From: Gammaproteobacteria bacterium
GTDB lineage: Bacteria > Pseudomonadota > Gammaproteobacteria > Xanthomonadales > SZUA-5
Direction: 5' to 3'
DNA length: 43,130 bases
Assembly: GCA_030430155.1 (NCBI GenBank)
Contig: JAUIFV010000018.1
Coordinates: 1-43,130, forward strand
The position numbers and the translations under genes were made by a program. The notes beneath the pieces are model-generated. The model made no database searches, had not been told where the DNA came from, and saw nothing but the letters and a program-made list of their open reading frames with translations. This document shows, piece after piece, positions 1-8,662 of this stretch; the stretch's first letter is position 1, and every line of letters starts with the position of its first letter.

Positions 1-640
1 GTTCCACCGGCAGCGGCGGATCGACCCGCAGCGCATCGACGAGTTCAGGATGGGCCTGGCCCTGCAATCCAGCTGCGCTGATCCGCTCCAGCATGCTGGC
101 TCGATCGGTCGCGCTGGCGTTGACCCGCAGCCACAGCGGCGCGCGCTGGTTGTTGGCTGCAAGGATCTGCTCGGCATGCTGCGGCCAGTCGTCGCGCAGC
201 CGAGCTATCCACCAGCGTGGATGTTCGAAGCAGGCCACGGAATCGCCGACCAACTGCTGTTCCAAGCCCTCACGCTCGCGCAGGAAGCGGCGTAGCAGGG
301 CGTTGATCAGACCCGATTGCCGGGCCAGCCCCATGCGCTTGGCGACGGCGACGCTTTCGGCTACTGCCGCATGCTGCTTGCTGGCCAGAAAGCGCAGTTC
401 GCTCAGGCCGCACAGCACGATCGCGTCCAGCGCCAAAGGCCTGGCCCGCTTGGGTTGGCTGAGCAACCGCTGCAGCAGGGCGCGGTTGGATCCCAGATGG
501 CGGGCGCAAGTGTAGGCCAGCGCCTGGGCCAGCGGCCGCTGTCTTGGCGCCACCTTCTGCGCTGCCAGCGCCTGATCCAGGGCGTGGCCGCCGAGCAGCT
601 GTTCAATGGCGCGCGCCGCGGCGGTGCGCGCATCGCTCAT
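1..640 (-). CDS. rsmB: 16S rRNA m5C967 methyltransferase RsmB, N-terminal part (cut by window edge)
   Basis: The reading frame starts at the ATG at 640-638 ([18 protein letters not shown]) and stays open for about 213 codons to the window edge, so only the NusB-like RNA-binding half is present. The catalytic SAM-binding half with its two cysteines lies outside. Recognisable family stretches are [29 protein letters not shown] and [14 protein letters not shown]. RsmB methylates C967 of 16S rRNA. Its start codon overlaps the fmt stop as ATGA, so the two are translationally coupled, and def-fmt-rsmB is a widespread gene order. The family call rests on the visible N-terminal motifs plus this context. 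Confidence 0.9.
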   Translation of the reverse strand, partial: MSDARTAAARAIEQLLGGHALDQALAAQKVAPRQRPLAQALAYTCARHLGSNRALLQRLLSQPKRARPLALDAIVLCGLSELRFLASKQHAAVAESVAVAKRMGLARQSGLINALLRRFLREREGLEQQLVGDSVACFEHPRWWIARLRDDWPQHAEQILAANNQRAPLWLRVNASATDRASMLERISAAGLQGQAHPELVDALRVDPPLPVE

Positions 641-1551
641 AGCCGCAGATCCTGGCGCGCGTTGAGGTAGTCGCTGACCGCCATTGCGCGACCGCCCGGT
701 CGCTGCAGCCGGATCACCTTGAGCGCACCGCTGCCGCAGGCAATCAGCAGTTCGTCGCGCTGCGCGCGCAGGATCGCGCCGGGCGTGCCGCTGCCAGAAA
801 CCGCCTCAGCACCGTGCAACTTGACCAACTCGCCGCCGATTTCGGCTTCAGCCACCGGCCAGCCTGCCAAGCCACGGACTCTGCGGGCGATTGCCGTGGC
901 GCTGTCGGACCAGTCGATACGGGCTTCGCTGCGCTCCAGCTTGTGCGCGTAGGTCACACCTTCGGTGGATTGTGTGGTGGCCGGCAGCGGCGTGCCTGCC
1001 AACAGCCTGTCCAGGCCCTCGCTGAGCACCTCGGCGCCGAGCAGGCTGAGTCGATCATGCAAATCCGGCGCGCTGTCACCGGGGCCGATGTCGCAGGCTT
1101 TGCTCAGCAGCACCGGTCCGGTGTCCAAACCGCGTTCCATTTGCATCAGACACACACCGGTCTGGCGGTCCCCGGCGATGATCGCGCGCTGGATGGGTGC
1201 GGCACCGCGCCAGCGCGGCAGCAGACTGGCGTGGACGTTCCAGCAGCCGTGGGTCGGAACATCCAAAACCGCCTGCGGCAGCAGCAGGCCGTAGGCGACC
1301 ACCACCATCAGATCAGGCTGCAGGTCGGCCAACGTTTGCTGCGCCTCGAGGTCTTTCAAGCTGGCCGGCTGCTGCACGGCTATTCCCGCTTCCATCGCCA
1401 GTTGCTTGACCGGTGACGGCTGTAGACGGCGGCCACGACCGGCGGGGCGGTCGGGCTGGGTATAGACCGCGACCACCTCAGCGGACGAGCGCAGCAGAGT
1501 GCGCAGGCAGGGAACGGCAAAATCCGGCGTGCCGGCAAAGATCAGACGCAT
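637..1551 (-). CDS. fmt: Methionyl-tRNA formyltransferase
   Basis: Cytoplasmic enzyme of 304 residues that formylates initiator Met-tRNA using 10-formyltetrahydrofolate. The N-terminal Rossmann-like domain opens with [16 protein letters not shown]. The catalytic trio is visible as N105 and H107 in [18 protein letters not shown] and D143 in [11 protein letters not shown]. The C-terminal OB-fold domain (about residues 207-304) binds the tRNA. The length matches the family (about 310-315). It lies 29 bp downstream of def and overlaps rsmB by 4 bp, forming a def-fmt-rsmB operon. Def removes the formyl group that this enzyme adds. Confidence 0.97.
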   Translation of the reverse strand: MRLIFAGTPDFAVPCLRTLLRSSAEVVAVYTQPDRPAGRGRRLQPSPVKQLAMEAGIAVQQPASLKDLEAQQTLADLQPDLMVVVAYGLLLPQAVLDVPTHGCWNVHASLLPRWRGAAPIQRAIIAGDRQTGVCLMQMERGLDTGPVLLSKACDIGPGDSAPDLHDRLSLLGAEVLSEGLDRLLAGTPLPATTQSTEGVTYAHKLERSEARIDWSDSATAIARRVRGLAGWPVAEAEIGGELVKLHGAEAVSGSGTPGAILRAQRDELLIACGSGALKVIRLQRPGGRAMAVSDYLNARQDLRL

Positions 1552-1580
1552 GAGGGTCTCGCAGGGTTGGCGCAGAACGG

Positions 1581-2105
1581 CTAGGCGCGCACTTCAGCGT
1601 GTTCACGTTCCAGGCGGGCACGCTTTTCCAGCTTCTTGCGCACCATTTGCCGCTTCAGCGGTGACAGATAGTCGACAAAGAGCTTGCCCTGCAGATGATC
1701 CATCTCGTGCTGTATGCACACTGCCAGCAGTCCGTCGGCTTCGACACGGATGCTCTCGCCGTTGCGATCCAGCCCAGTGACCACGATACGTTCGGCGCGG
1801 GTGACATCGGCGGTAATGGTCGGCACCGACAAACAGCCCTCACTGCAGGTCTGCACGCCGTCGCGCTCGACGATCTCAGGGTTGATCAGCACCAGCGGCT
1901 CCGAGCGGTCTTCGCTGACGTCGGCAACCAGCAGACGTCGATGCACATTGACCTGAGTCGCCGCCAGGCCGATGCCGGGGGCGTCGTACATGGTCTCGAA
2001 CATGTCATCGATCAGACTGCGCAGGGCGTCGTCGACGACCTCAATGGGCGCCGCCTTGGTACGCAGGCGCTCATCGGGGAATTCCAATATTTGTAGCTTT
2101 GCCAT
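1581..2105 (-). CDS. def: Peptide deformylase
   Basis: Metallohydrolase of 174 residues that removes the N-formyl group from new proteins. All three family motifs are present: GIGLAATQ (residues 44-51), EGCLSV (89-94, metal-binding C91) and QHEMDH (metal ligands H133 and H137, catalytic E134). The length is typical (about 170). It is the first gene of the leftward def-fmt-rsmB operon and is divergent from the LysM gene across a 222-bp gap that should contain both promoters. In many gammaproteobacteria the divergent neighbours are a LysM gene and dprA; here only the LysM gene is present. Confidence 0.97.
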   Translation of the reverse strand: MAKLQILEFPDERLRTKAAPIEVVDDALRSLIDDMFETMYDAPGIGLAATQVNVHRRLLVADVSEDRSEPLVLINPEIVERDGVQTCSEGCLSVPTITADVTRAERIVVTGLDRNGESIRVEADGLLAVCIQHEMDHLQGKLFVDYLSPLKRQMVRKKLEKRARLEREHAEVRA

Positions 2106-2327
2106 CTAGCCGATCTCAGTGAGCTTTGCGATAGGCTCCCATGGGCGCCTTGCCGCCGCAAGCAACGCGGCGTGAAAGTGGCCAAATGGGCCGGAGACCT
2201 CGAAATCGCCGTCTTTTTGCCCTCTGAGGCGGAAAAATGCGGGGTTCAGCGCAAAAGCCGGCCTTGCTGCTCGTTTTCTATCCCTGTTAGTTGTACTACA
2301 CTGAAGAAGGCTCGGGGAATCAGGTAG

Positions 2328-3521
2328 ATGGCCGCTATGCTTAAAAAAGCACTTGCAGTTGTGGCAAGCGTGTTGCTCAGCGGAAGCTTGTTCGCTGCTG
2401 ATCCCGCGCTGCGTCCGGATCATCCAGAAACATATGTGGTCAAGCGCGGCGACACCCTTTGGGACATATCCTCGCGCTTCTTGAAGAGCCCGTGGCTGTG
2501 GCCGGAGATCTGGCAGGCCAACCCGCAGATTGAGAATCCGCACCTGATTTATCCGGGTGATCTGATCAGCCTGGTCTACATCGATGGCCGGCCGCATCTG
2601 GTGGTCTCCAGCGAATCCAAACTGTCGCCGCAGGTGCGTCGGGAAAGCCTGGAGGAGGCGGTCAAGCCGATTCCGCTGGCCGACATCCGCCAGTTCCTGG
2701 AGCGCCCGCGGGTGCTCAGCAAGGACGAGGTGGACAGCGCGCCCTATGTCGTCGGCCTGGAAGAGAGCCGCATACTCGGCGCGCCCGGTGAGCTGGCCTA
2801 CGTACGTGGGTTGGAAGGCTCCCAGGTCGGCGACCGCTACATGATCGCGCGGCCAACCCTGGAATACACCGATGTGCCGGCACGGCATATCTTCGATCGC
2901 AAAGAGCGCCGTGTGCGCACCGATGACTGGCGCAAGGGCCGCGGTGAACCCTTTGGCGGCGAGCGCCACTGGGCTTTTGTCGACTGGATCTACGACCAGA
3001 TGGGCGACAAGCTGGGCTACGAGGTGTTGATCATCGGCACCGCCAGCGTCTCCAAGCTGGGCGATCCGGCCACCACTTATCTCACCTACGGCGATGTCGA
3101 GGTCAAGCAGGGCGATCTGCTGGTGCCTTTCGAAGAGGTGGAGTTCGACCTGGAATACGTACCGCATCCGCCCGAATCGGTGCCGGAGAACATGCGAGTG
3201 ATTGCGTTTACTGGAGCGCTTAACGCTGTGGGACCGCGCGAGGTGGTAGTGCTCAATCGCGGTGCACAGGACGGCGTGGCCAATGGCGAGGTCTACTCCA
3301 TCTACAAGCCGGGTGAGACCATTCGCGACGAGGTCATGTACGAAAAGAGCACTTGGCGCGGTTTCTTCAGTCCGCGCAAGTCCAAAGTGACTCTGCCCGA
3401 AGAGTATGCTGGCCACGTGATGATCTTCCGCACCTTTGATCGGATCAGCTACGGCTTGGTGATGGACGCGGTGAAGCCGACGCATCTCGGTGACATGCTG
3501 CGTATGCCCGTCGAGCAGTAA
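2328..3521 (+). CDS. Secreted LysM peptidoglycan-binding protein
   Basis: Protein of 397 residues. An N-terminal signal peptide (basic LKK, then ALAVVASVLLSGSLFA) suggests cleavage after residue 23 or 24 and export to the periplasm. A single LysM domain follows at about residues 36-82 (YVVKRGDTLWDIS, then NPHLIYPGDLI), which in this family binds peptidoglycan glycan chains. The remaining 300 residues have no motif I recognise beyond a conserved gammaproteobacterial LysM-protein architecture usually found divergent from def and next to dprA. An alternative ATG at 2337 (MLKKALAVV) has the better-placed AGGTAG upstream and gives a more typical signal peptide. A strong terminator follows at 3548, so this gene is probably monocistronic. 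Confidence 0.9.
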   Translation: MAAMLKKALAVVASVLLSGSLFAADPALRPDHPETYVVKRGDTLWDISSRFLKSPWLWPEIWQANPQIENPHLIYPGDLISLVYIDGRPHLVVSSESKLSPQVRRESLEEAVKPIPLADIRQFLERPRVLSKDEVDSAPYVVGLEESRILGAPGELAYVRGLEGSQVGDRYMIARPTLEYTDVPARHIFDRKERRVRTDDWRKGRGEPFGGERHWAFVDWIYDQMGDKLGYEVLIIGTASVSKLGDPATTYLTYGDVEVKQGDLLVPFEEVEFDLEYVPHPPESVPENMRVIAFTGALNAVGPREVVVLNRGAQDGVANGEVYSIYKPGETIRDEVMYEKSTWRGFFSPRKSKVTLPEEYAGHVMIFRTFDRISYGLVMDAVKPTHLGDMLRMPVEQ

Positions 3522-3547
3522 CCACAACCGCACAAGCGTTAATGAGC

Positions 3548-3587
3548 AGAGCCCGCCTAGGGAGCCCCTAGCGCGGGCTCTTTCTTT
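3548..3587 (+). terminator. Intrinsic terminator after the LysM gene
   Basis: The left arm AGAGCCCGC plus CTAGGG pairs with CCCTAG plus GCGGGCTCT, with one bulged C in the right arm and a 3-nt loop. The run TTTCTTT follows directly. It lies 27 bp after the LysM stop and upstream of the methyltransferase. Confidence 0.9.
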
Positions 3588-3605
3588 ACTGTGCCGTGCG
3601 CACCG

Positions 3606-3611
3606 TACAAT
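3606..3611 (+). promoter_or_regulatory. Candidate -10 hexamer for the methyltransferase gene
   Basis: TACAAT (5 of 6 consensus) lies just after the terminator T-run and 25 bp before the ATG at 3637. No convincing -35 is seen at 16-18 bp. Its position between a terminator and a start codon supports an independent transcription unit. Confidence 0.4.
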
Positions 3612-3636
3612 CAGGTCGTCTACTGCAGCGGCAGCG

Positions 3637-4383
3637 ATGGCATTTCAGGACCACTTCAGCGCCCAGGCTAGCGCCTATGCGCAACATCGTCCGACCTATC
3701 CGCCGGCGCTGTTTGACCATCTGCAGCGCTTGGTCGGTTCGCAAGCACAGGTTTGGGAAGCCGCTTGCGGGAGCGGTCAGGCGACGGTCGATCTGGCCCG
3801 ACGATTCGCTCAGGTCCATGCTACCGAGCCTTCCGCAACCGCGTTGGCGCACGCGCCGCCGCTGCAAGGCGTGCAGTACGAGTGCGCGGCCGCCGAGCAG
3901 TGTGCCTTGCCGGCGCGCAGCGTGGACCTGATCGTGGTCGCCCAAGCCCTGCATTGGTTCGATCAACCTGCCTTCTTCGCCCAGTGCGAACGCGTGCTGC
4001 GACCTGACGGGGTGCTTGCCGCTTGGTGTTATCAGGATTTTGAGCCGCCGGCCGCCATCGCCGCGGCTTGCGGCGAGTTTCGCAGCCGCATCGACAGCTA
4101 CTGGCCCGCCGAAAGGCGCCTGATCGATCGCGCCTATGCCGACTCACCCTGGCCTTTCAGCGAACTGCAGGCGCCGATCTTTCCGCTAACCGCACTATGG
4201 GACTTGAACCAGCTGCTGGGGTACCTGTCCAGCTTCTCAGCGGTGGTTCGCTGCGGCAAGGCTACCGGCAGCGATCCGGTATGCGCGCTTGCAGATGAGT
4301 TTCGCGCTCAGTGGGGAGACCCGGCTCAGCGGCGCCGTATCCGCTGGCCGCTACACGTGCACTTGCGGGTCAATCGCGTCTGA
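3637..4383 (+). CDS. Class I SAM-dependent methyltransferase
   Basis: Protein of 248 residues starting at the ATG MAFQDHFSAQASAYAQHRP. The frame is open further upstream (to 3490), but that part overlaps the LysM gene and the terminator, so it is not used. The SAM-binding motif I appears as VWEAACGSGQATVDLA, the acidic end of strand 2 as VHATEPS, and the post-motif stretch as VDLIVVAQALHWFDQPAFF followed by VLRPDGVLAAW. The pattern resembles the trans-aconitate/Crg1-like methyltransferases, but the substrate cannot be read from sequence. There is no clear Shine-Dalgarno. The gene occupies the place where dprA would often follow the LysM gene. Confidence 0.85.
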   Translation: MAFQDHFSAQASAYAQHRPTYPPALFDHLQRLVGSQAQVWEAACGSGQATVDLARRFAQVHATEPSATALAHAPPLQGVQYECAAAEQCALPARSVDLIVVAQALHWFDQPAFFAQCERVLRPDGVLAAWCYQDFEPPAAIAAACGEFRSRIDSYWPAERRLIDRAYADSPWPFSELQAPIFPLTALWDLNQLLGYLSSFSAVVRCGKATGSDPVCALADEFRAQWGDPAQRRRIRWPLHVHLRVNRV

Positions 4384-4481
4384 GCCGTGCGGGGGCTAGC
4401 AGCCTGCGCGGCAGTAGCGGTCGAGGATAAGCCACGGCGCGCCTGCGGAAGCCGCAGTAGAAGGATCATGCATGGTGCAGG
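4384..4481. repeat. Intergenic inverted repeat with CTAG ends (methyltransferase-purD)
   Basis: No gene is seen. GGCTAGCAGCCTGC (4394-4407) is matched in inverted orientation by GCAGGCTAGCC (4477-4487), with a 2-nt interruption. This bounds a roughly 90-bp segment with a CTAG at each side. The right CTAG is shared with the left end of the 184-bp element that follows. The interior carries two GCAGTAG words. Confidence 0.5.
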
Positions 4482-4665
4482 CTAGCCCGCATATTTCACG
4501 AGTCTTCTACTGCGGCCGCCGGAGAGCCGCTGTGGCGCGATCTGCTCCCTACAATCGACTCGACGTACTGTTCAAGTACGCCTTCATCGATTTCCAGTCC
4601 GCGGACCGCACCACAACGGCTCTCCGACGCCCTCGCTACGAACACTCATGAAATGTGCGGGCTAG
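4482..4665. mobile_element. MITE-like palindromic element, family 1, copy A (184 bp)
   Basis: The terminal inverted repeats are CTAGCCCGCATATTTCACGA (left) and, read on the other strand, CTAGCCCGCACATTTCATGA (right), with CTAG at both ends. A second nested inverted pair is GGAGAGCCGCTGTGG against CCACAACGGCTCTCC, and the centre is the hairpin GTACTGTTCAAGTAC (4565-4579). Copy B at 8163-8347 has the same length and high identity, which shows this is a dispersed repeat. There is no coding capacity. The right CTAG (4662-4665) contains the TAG stop of purD on the minus strand. Long palindromes without a transposase suggest a non-autonomous element. Confidence 0.8.
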
Positions 4666-5948
4666 GTGGACAGCGCCCTGTGCGCAATGTCCTCGCGGCA
4701 GAAGCAGCCCGGCCAGCTGATCGCGCTGACGCGCTGGTAAGCCAGCGCCCGGGCGCGCGCGTAATCCTCACCCAGAGCACACACGGTCAGCACCCTGCCG
4801 CCAGCGGTGACCACCTCACCATCAAGCAGCGCGGTGCCAGCATGAAAGACCTTGACCTCGCCTAGCTGGGTCACATCCAGCCCGGTGATGGGGTCGCCGC
4901 TGCGCGGGGATTGCGGATAGCCTTCGGCGGCCATCACCACGCCGATTGCCGGGCGCGGATCCCACTTCAGGCTCCGCCCGGCGAGATCGCCGTTGGTGGC
5001 AGCGTGTAGCAGTGCATAGAGGTCGTCGTCCAGCCGCATCATCAGCGGCTGGGTCTCCGGATCGCCCATACGCACGTTGAACTCGAGCACCTTGATGCCG
5101 CCCTGCTCGTCAATCATCAGTCCGGCATAAAGGAAGCCGCGAAAACGCCGTCCCTCGGCAGCCAGTCCGGCCAGCGTGGGTTCGATCACCTGACGCTGAA
5201 CAGCCTGTTCGATCGCCGCGGTAACTACCGGTGCCGGACTGTAGGCGCCCATGCCGCCGGTATTGGGGCCCTGGTCGCCGGCGTCGCGGCGCTTGTGATC
5301 CTGGCTGGAGGCCAGCGCCACATAGTCCAGACCGTCGGCCACCACCATGTAGCTGGCTTCTTCGCCGGCCAGGAAATCCTCAACCACAACCCGGTGGCCG
5401 GCGCTGCCCATGCTGCTGCCTTCGAGCATGTCCTGCAGCGCGGCTTCGGCAGCGGCCAGATCCATGGCTACCACCACACCCTTGCCGGCGGCCAGGCCGT
5501 CGGCCTTGATCACTATCGGCGCGCCGCGCTGACGCACATAGGCCAGCGCCTGGTCCAGATCGGTGTAGACCTGATGGGCGGCAGTGGGAATGCCGTGTCG
5601 TTCCAGGAAGGCCTTGGCATAGGTTTTGGACGCCTCCAGCTCGGCAGCCTGCTGGTTGGGTCCGAAGATGCGCAGCCCAGCAGCCTCGAAGGCATCCACC
5701 ACGCCCGCGGCCAGCGGTACTTCGGGGCCGACGACGGTCAAGTCCACCTGCTCGTTGTTGGCTAACGCGATCAGGCCGTCAATGTCGGTGACTGCCACCG
5801 CGGCATTGCGCATGCCGCGCTCTCGGGCGGTGCCGGCATTGCCAGGCGCGACGATCACCTCGGCCACTTGCGCCGCGCGCAGCAGGCGCCAGGCCAGCGC
5901 GTGCTCGCGCCCACCGGCGCCGATTACCAATACCCGTTTAGTCTGCAT
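4662..5948 (-). CDS. purD: Phosphoribosylamine-glycine ligase (GAR synthetase)
   Basis: ATP-grasp enzyme of 428 residues for step 2 of purine synthesis, joining glycine to phosphoribosylamine. The N-terminal motif [20 protein letters not shown] is diagnostic. [14 protein letters not shown] is an ATP-grasp segment, and [20 protein letters not shown] and [12 protein letters not shown] are conserved PurD signatures for substrate and metal binding. The length matches the family (about 425-430). It lies 24 bp downstream of purH in a fis-purH-purD run. The stop TAG is formed by the CTAG terminus of a MITE-like repeat, so the native C-terminus may have been set by that insertion. Confidence 0.97.
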   Translation of the reverse strand: MQTKRVLVIGAGGREHALAWRLLRAAQVAEVIVAPGNAGTARERGMRNAAVAVTDIDGLIALANNEQVDLTVVGPEVPLAAGVVDAFEAAGLRIFGPNQQAAELEASKTYAKAFLERHGIPTAAHQVYTDLDQALAYVRQRGAPIVIKADGLAAGKGVVVAMDLAAAEAALQDMLEGSSMGSAGHRVVVEDFLAGEEASYMVVADGLDYVALASSQDHKRRDAGDQGPNTGGMGAYSPAPVVTAAIEQAVQRQVIEPTLAGLAAEGRRFRGFLYAGLMIDEQGGIKVLEFNVRMGDPETQPLMMRLDDDLYALLHAATNGDLAGRSLKWDPRPAIGVVMAAEGYPQSPRSGDPITGLDVTQLGEVKVFHAGTALLDGEVVTAGGRVLTVCALGEDYARARALAYQRVSAISWPGCFCREDIAHRALST

Positions 5949-5972
5949 GGTTTGCTTCCGTCGCTGTACGGC

Positions 5973-7535
5973 TCAGTGTCTGAAGTGGCGGCGGCCGGTG
6001 AAGACCATGGCCATGCCGTGTTCGTTGGCGGCGTCTATCACTTCTTCATCGCGTATCGAGCCGCCTGGCTGGACGATGGCACGGATGCCGGCCTTGGCGG
6101 CGGCATCGACGCCGTCGCGGAAGGGCAGGAAGGCATCGGAAGCCATGGCCGCGCCTTTCAGCTGCAGTTTGGCCTCTTCGGCCTTGATCGCGGCAATTCG
6201 GGCGCTGACCACGCGGCTCATCTGCCCGGCGCCGATGCCCAGCGTCGCCCCTTCGCGGGCGTAGACGATGGCGTTGGATTTGACGAACTGCGCCACTGAC
6301 CAGGCAAAAGCCATATCGGCGAACTCCTGGCTGCTGGGCTGCCGCTCGCTGACCACCTTCCAGCTGGCCGGATCGTCCGGTCCATCGTCACCCTGTTGGA
6401 CCAAGAAACCGCCCTGGATGCGCTTGTAATCCCGCCAGGCCGGACGCGGTGTCGGCCAGGACCCGCTGGCGAGCACGCGGACATTGGGTTTGGACACCAG
6501 CGCGGCGCTGGCCAATTCGTGTATCTCCGGAGCGATGATGACTTCCACAAACTGTCGTTCCAGGATTCGCCTGGCCGCTTCGGCGGGCAGCGGGCGATTG
6601 AAAGCGATGATGCCGCCAAAGGCGGAAATGGGATCGCAGGCATAGGCCTGTTCGTAGGCGCCAAGCAGCGTTGCGGCCACAGCCACGCCGCAGGGGTTGG
6701 CGTGTTTGACGATCACGCAGGCCGGTTCGTCGAATTGCTTGACGCACTCCAAAGCCGCGTCGGCATCGGCCAGATTGTTGAACGACAACGCCTTGCCCTG
6801 AACGATGCGCGCGCCGGCCACAGTGCCTGCCGCTGGCTTGTCCTCCAGATACAGCGCAGCGGACTGGTGCGGGTTCTCACCGTAGCGCAGGCTTTCGGCG
6901 CGACTGAGGGCCAGATTGATGGTCGGCGCATAGGATTCCTCGCCGGCCAGCCCGCCGAGCCAGTCGGCAACCCGGCCGTCATAGCGCGCGCTGTGGGCAA
7001 AGGCCTTGGCCGCCAGCTGCCGTCGCAGCGGCAGCGTGGTGCCGCCGGATTGCAGGGCGTTGACGATCTGCGCATAGTCCTGCGGATCGACGACCACGCT
7101 GACCCGCAGATGGTTCTTCGCCGCGGCGCGCAGCATGGCCGGTCCGCCGATGTCGATCTGCTCGATGGCCTCGGCGTCGGTGACGCCCTCGCTGGCGATG
7201 GTCTGCTCGAACGGGTAAAGATTGACCACCAGCAAATCGATGGGTGCGATCTGATGTTCGGCCATCACCGCATCATCGACACCGGCTCGGCCCAGCAGGC
7301 CGCCGTGTATCTTTGGGTGCAGAGTCTTAACCCGCCCGCCCATGATCTCCGGGAATCCGGTGACGCTGGAAACGTCGACCACGTCCAGACCGGCCTCGCG
7401 CAGCGTTTTTGCGGTCCCGCCTGTGGAATACAGCTCGACGTTGGCGTCAGCCAGCACCCGCGCCAGTTCGATCAATCCGCGTTTGTCGGAAACGCTGAGC
7501 AGGGCCCGACGCAGCGGGATGAGATTGGCAGCCAT
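5973..7535 (-). CDS. purH: Bifunctional AICAR formyltransferase / IMP cyclohydrolase
   Basis: Protein of 520 residues catalysing the last two steps of IMP synthesis. The N-terminal MGS-like cyclohydrolase domain (residues 1 to about 200) starts [18 protein letters not shown] and includes [14 protein letters not shown] and [16 protein letters not shown]. The C-terminal AICAR transformylase domain carries the active-site signature [10 protein letters not shown] and ends with the family's [14 protein letters not shown]. The length fits (about 525). It precedes purD by 24 bp, so the two are probably cotranscribed, and it follows fis by 129 bp. Confidence 0.97.
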   Translation of the reverse strand: MAANLIPLRRALLSVSDKRGLIELARVLADANVELYSTGGTAKTLREAGLDVVDVSSVTGFPEIMGGRVKTLHPKIHGGLLGRAGVDDAVMAEHQIAPIDLLVVNLYPFEQTIASEGVTDAEAIEQIDIGGPAMLRAAAKNHLRVSVVVDPQDYAQIVNALQSGGTTLPLRRQLAAKAFAHSARYDGRVADWLGGLAGEESYAPTINLALSRAESLRYGENPHQSAALYLEDKPAAGTVAGARIVQGKALSFNNLADADAALECVKQFDEPACVIVKHANPCGVAVAATLLGAYEQAYACDPISAFGGIIAFNRPLPAEAARRILERQFVEVIIAPEIHELASAALVSKPNVRVLASGSWPTPRPAWRDYKRIQGGFLVQQGDDGPDDPASWKVVSERQPSSQEFADMAFAWSVAQFVKSNAIVYAREGATLGIGAGQMSRVVSARIAAIKAEEAKLQLKGAAMASDAFLPFRDGVDAAAKAGIRAIVQPGGSIRDEEVIDAANEHGMAMVFTGRRHFRH

Positions 7536-7664
7536 AGGGATTCCATAGTCAGGTTATCGGGCCCAGGCGCGAACGGTCCGCGCAGAGGGCGGGCGCAATC
7601 TACCACTGTCTGGTCGCGCAGGCAGCCTGCGCGTGGCGAGCGAGCCTGGGCAGACACTTCGTGT

Positions 7665-7967
7665 TCAGGTCAGCTTGTAGTCGACCAGTCGCTTGCGCAG
7701 GGTGGCTCGATTGATGCCGAGGATCTGCGCGGCGTGGCTGAGGTTGCCGTCGCAATGGCGAACGACTTCGCGCAACAAGGGTATTTCCACCTGCTGTAGG
7801 AACAACCGGTGCAGGTCGCTGCACTGTGTCCCATTGAGGTCGTCCAGATAGCGACAGATCGCCCGCTCAGCGCACTCGGCCAGAGTTGATTCCATCACCC
7901 CATCGCCACCCCCGCTAAGCTCCGGGCGGTCTTGACCAGCGGTGTTGGATCGACTGTTAGGGCTCAC
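7665..7967 (-). CDS. fis: Nucleoid/DNA-bending protein Fis
   Basis: Protein of 100 residues, against 98 in E. coli. The C-terminal helix-turn-helix is clear: GNLSHAAQILGINRATLRKRL. The middle helices (LFLQQVEIPLLREVVRHCDGN) match the Fis dimer core. The first 24 residues are low-complexity and poorly conserved, so an internal ATG (MESTLAECAERAICRYL, about 76 residues) is a possible alternative start. Fis activates stable-RNA promoters and shapes the chromosome. Linkage to purH is usual in xanthomonads and pseudomonads. The usual upstream partner (dusB or prmA) is absent; the upstream region is repeat-filled non-coding DNA. Confidence 0.93.
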   Translation of the reverse strand: MSPNSRSNTAGQDRPELSGGGDGVMESTLAECAERAICRYLDDLNGTQCSDLHRLFLQQVEIPLLREVVRHCDGNLSHAAQILGINRATLRKRLVDYKLT

Positions 7968-8162
7968 TTCGACGACTTACCATGTTTGTGCGTCAGCACG
8001 TGGCGACGGCGTGGATCGGATTTTGAAGCAAAGCATCCCGCGCTCGCCCTGGCGAGCGTTTACTGACGGTGAGATGCAATGCGGGTGAGAGAGCATAGCC
8101 CAAGCTGGGCTCATGGGTAAGGGCCGATCATCACATTTCTTCGGCAGGTTTCGCTCGCGGCC
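7968..8162. other. Non-coding region upstream of fis
   Basis: No credible gene is seen between fis and the repeat at 8163. The span should contain the leftward fis promoter. It holds one perfect inverted repeat, CGCTCGCC-CT-GGCGAGCG at 8041-8058, without a following T-run. Confidence 0.5.
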
Positions 8163-8347
8163 CTGGCCCGGATAATTCATGAGTCTTCTACTGCGACCGC
8201 CTTCGATGTGCTGTGGTGCGATCTGCTCCCTACGATCGACTCGACGTACTGTTCAAGTACGCCTTCATCGATTTTCAGTGATGCGGACCGCACCACAGCG
8301 GCTCTCCAACGCTCTCGCGACGAACACTCATGAAATATCCGGGCTAG
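8163..8347. mobile_element. MITE-like palindromic element, family 1, copy B
   Basis: This copy has the same organisation and size as copy A at 4482-4665: left end CTGGCCCGGATAATTCATGA, right end (other strand) CTAGCCCGGATATTTCATGA, the same central hairpin GTACTGTTCAAGTAC (8246-8260), and the same nested arms around GTGGTGCG and CGCACCAC. Two long blocks, CGACTCGACGTACTGTTCAA and GTACGCCTTCATCGAT, are identical in both copies. The left terminal CTAG is degenerate (CTGG) and the right CTAG is intact. It has no coding capacity. Confidence 0.8.
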
Positions 8348-8453
8348 TGTCGTGAACCACTGATTCGTTGCAGTCAGTTCCGATGGATTCCTTCCTCGGA
8401 CAAGGCGTAGCACCGCGTGGGGACGACGAGCAACGCCGCATTCAGGGAAGCGG
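8344..8453. mobile_element. MITE-like element, family 2, truncated copy
   Basis: It starts at the CTAG shared with family-1 copy B and reads CTAGTGTCGTGAACCA, closely matching the left end of the complete family-2 element at 15422-15585 (CTAGTGTGGTGAACCA). Both contain the words AGTTCCGATGGA and GACGAGCAACGCCGCATTCA. Similarity stops near 8453 and no right terminal inverted repeat is seen, so this copy is decayed. Confidence 0.7.
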
Positions 8454-8662
8454 CGCTGCGCTGCCCATGGTGAGGACCCGCGAAGTTCCCCATGCCACCG
8501 TTCCGACTATCTCTGGATCGTCCCGCCGTGGAGCTCAGTGGCCGCGCGTTGCAATGCGCCGTTGTGGCCTGAACGAGCTATGGGGTTGCAGGCTTATCAC
8601 CATTCATCTTCGCCCGGTTAGCATGGCCGATTGGCTTTGGCCGACCCGTGTACGTATAGACA
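8454..8662 (+). promoter_or_regulatory. thrE upstream region with a start-proximal -10
   Basis: No gene is seen. Near its end, TTGGCT is followed by an 18-bp spacer and TATAGA, and the hexamer ends only 2 bp before the ATG at 8663. There is no Shine-Dalgarno. Transcription from this promoter would begin at or just inside the start codon, so either the mRNA is leaderless or the hexamer is fortuitous. Confidence 0.35.

Noticed and set aside
2106-3533. 475-codon minus-strand open frame next to def
   Set aside because: Antisense to the LysM gene and running through its terminator-proximal region; no family signal.
8041-8058. CGCTCGCC/GGCGAGCG inverted repeat as a terminator
   Set aside because: No upstream plus-strand gene and no T-run; kept only as a note in the fis upstream region.
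8177-8413. 78-codon minus-strand open frame (with a 67-codon one at 7977-8180)
   Set aside because: It crosses the family-1 and family-2 repeat junction and encodes repeat DNA; no Shine-Dalgarno or family resemblance.
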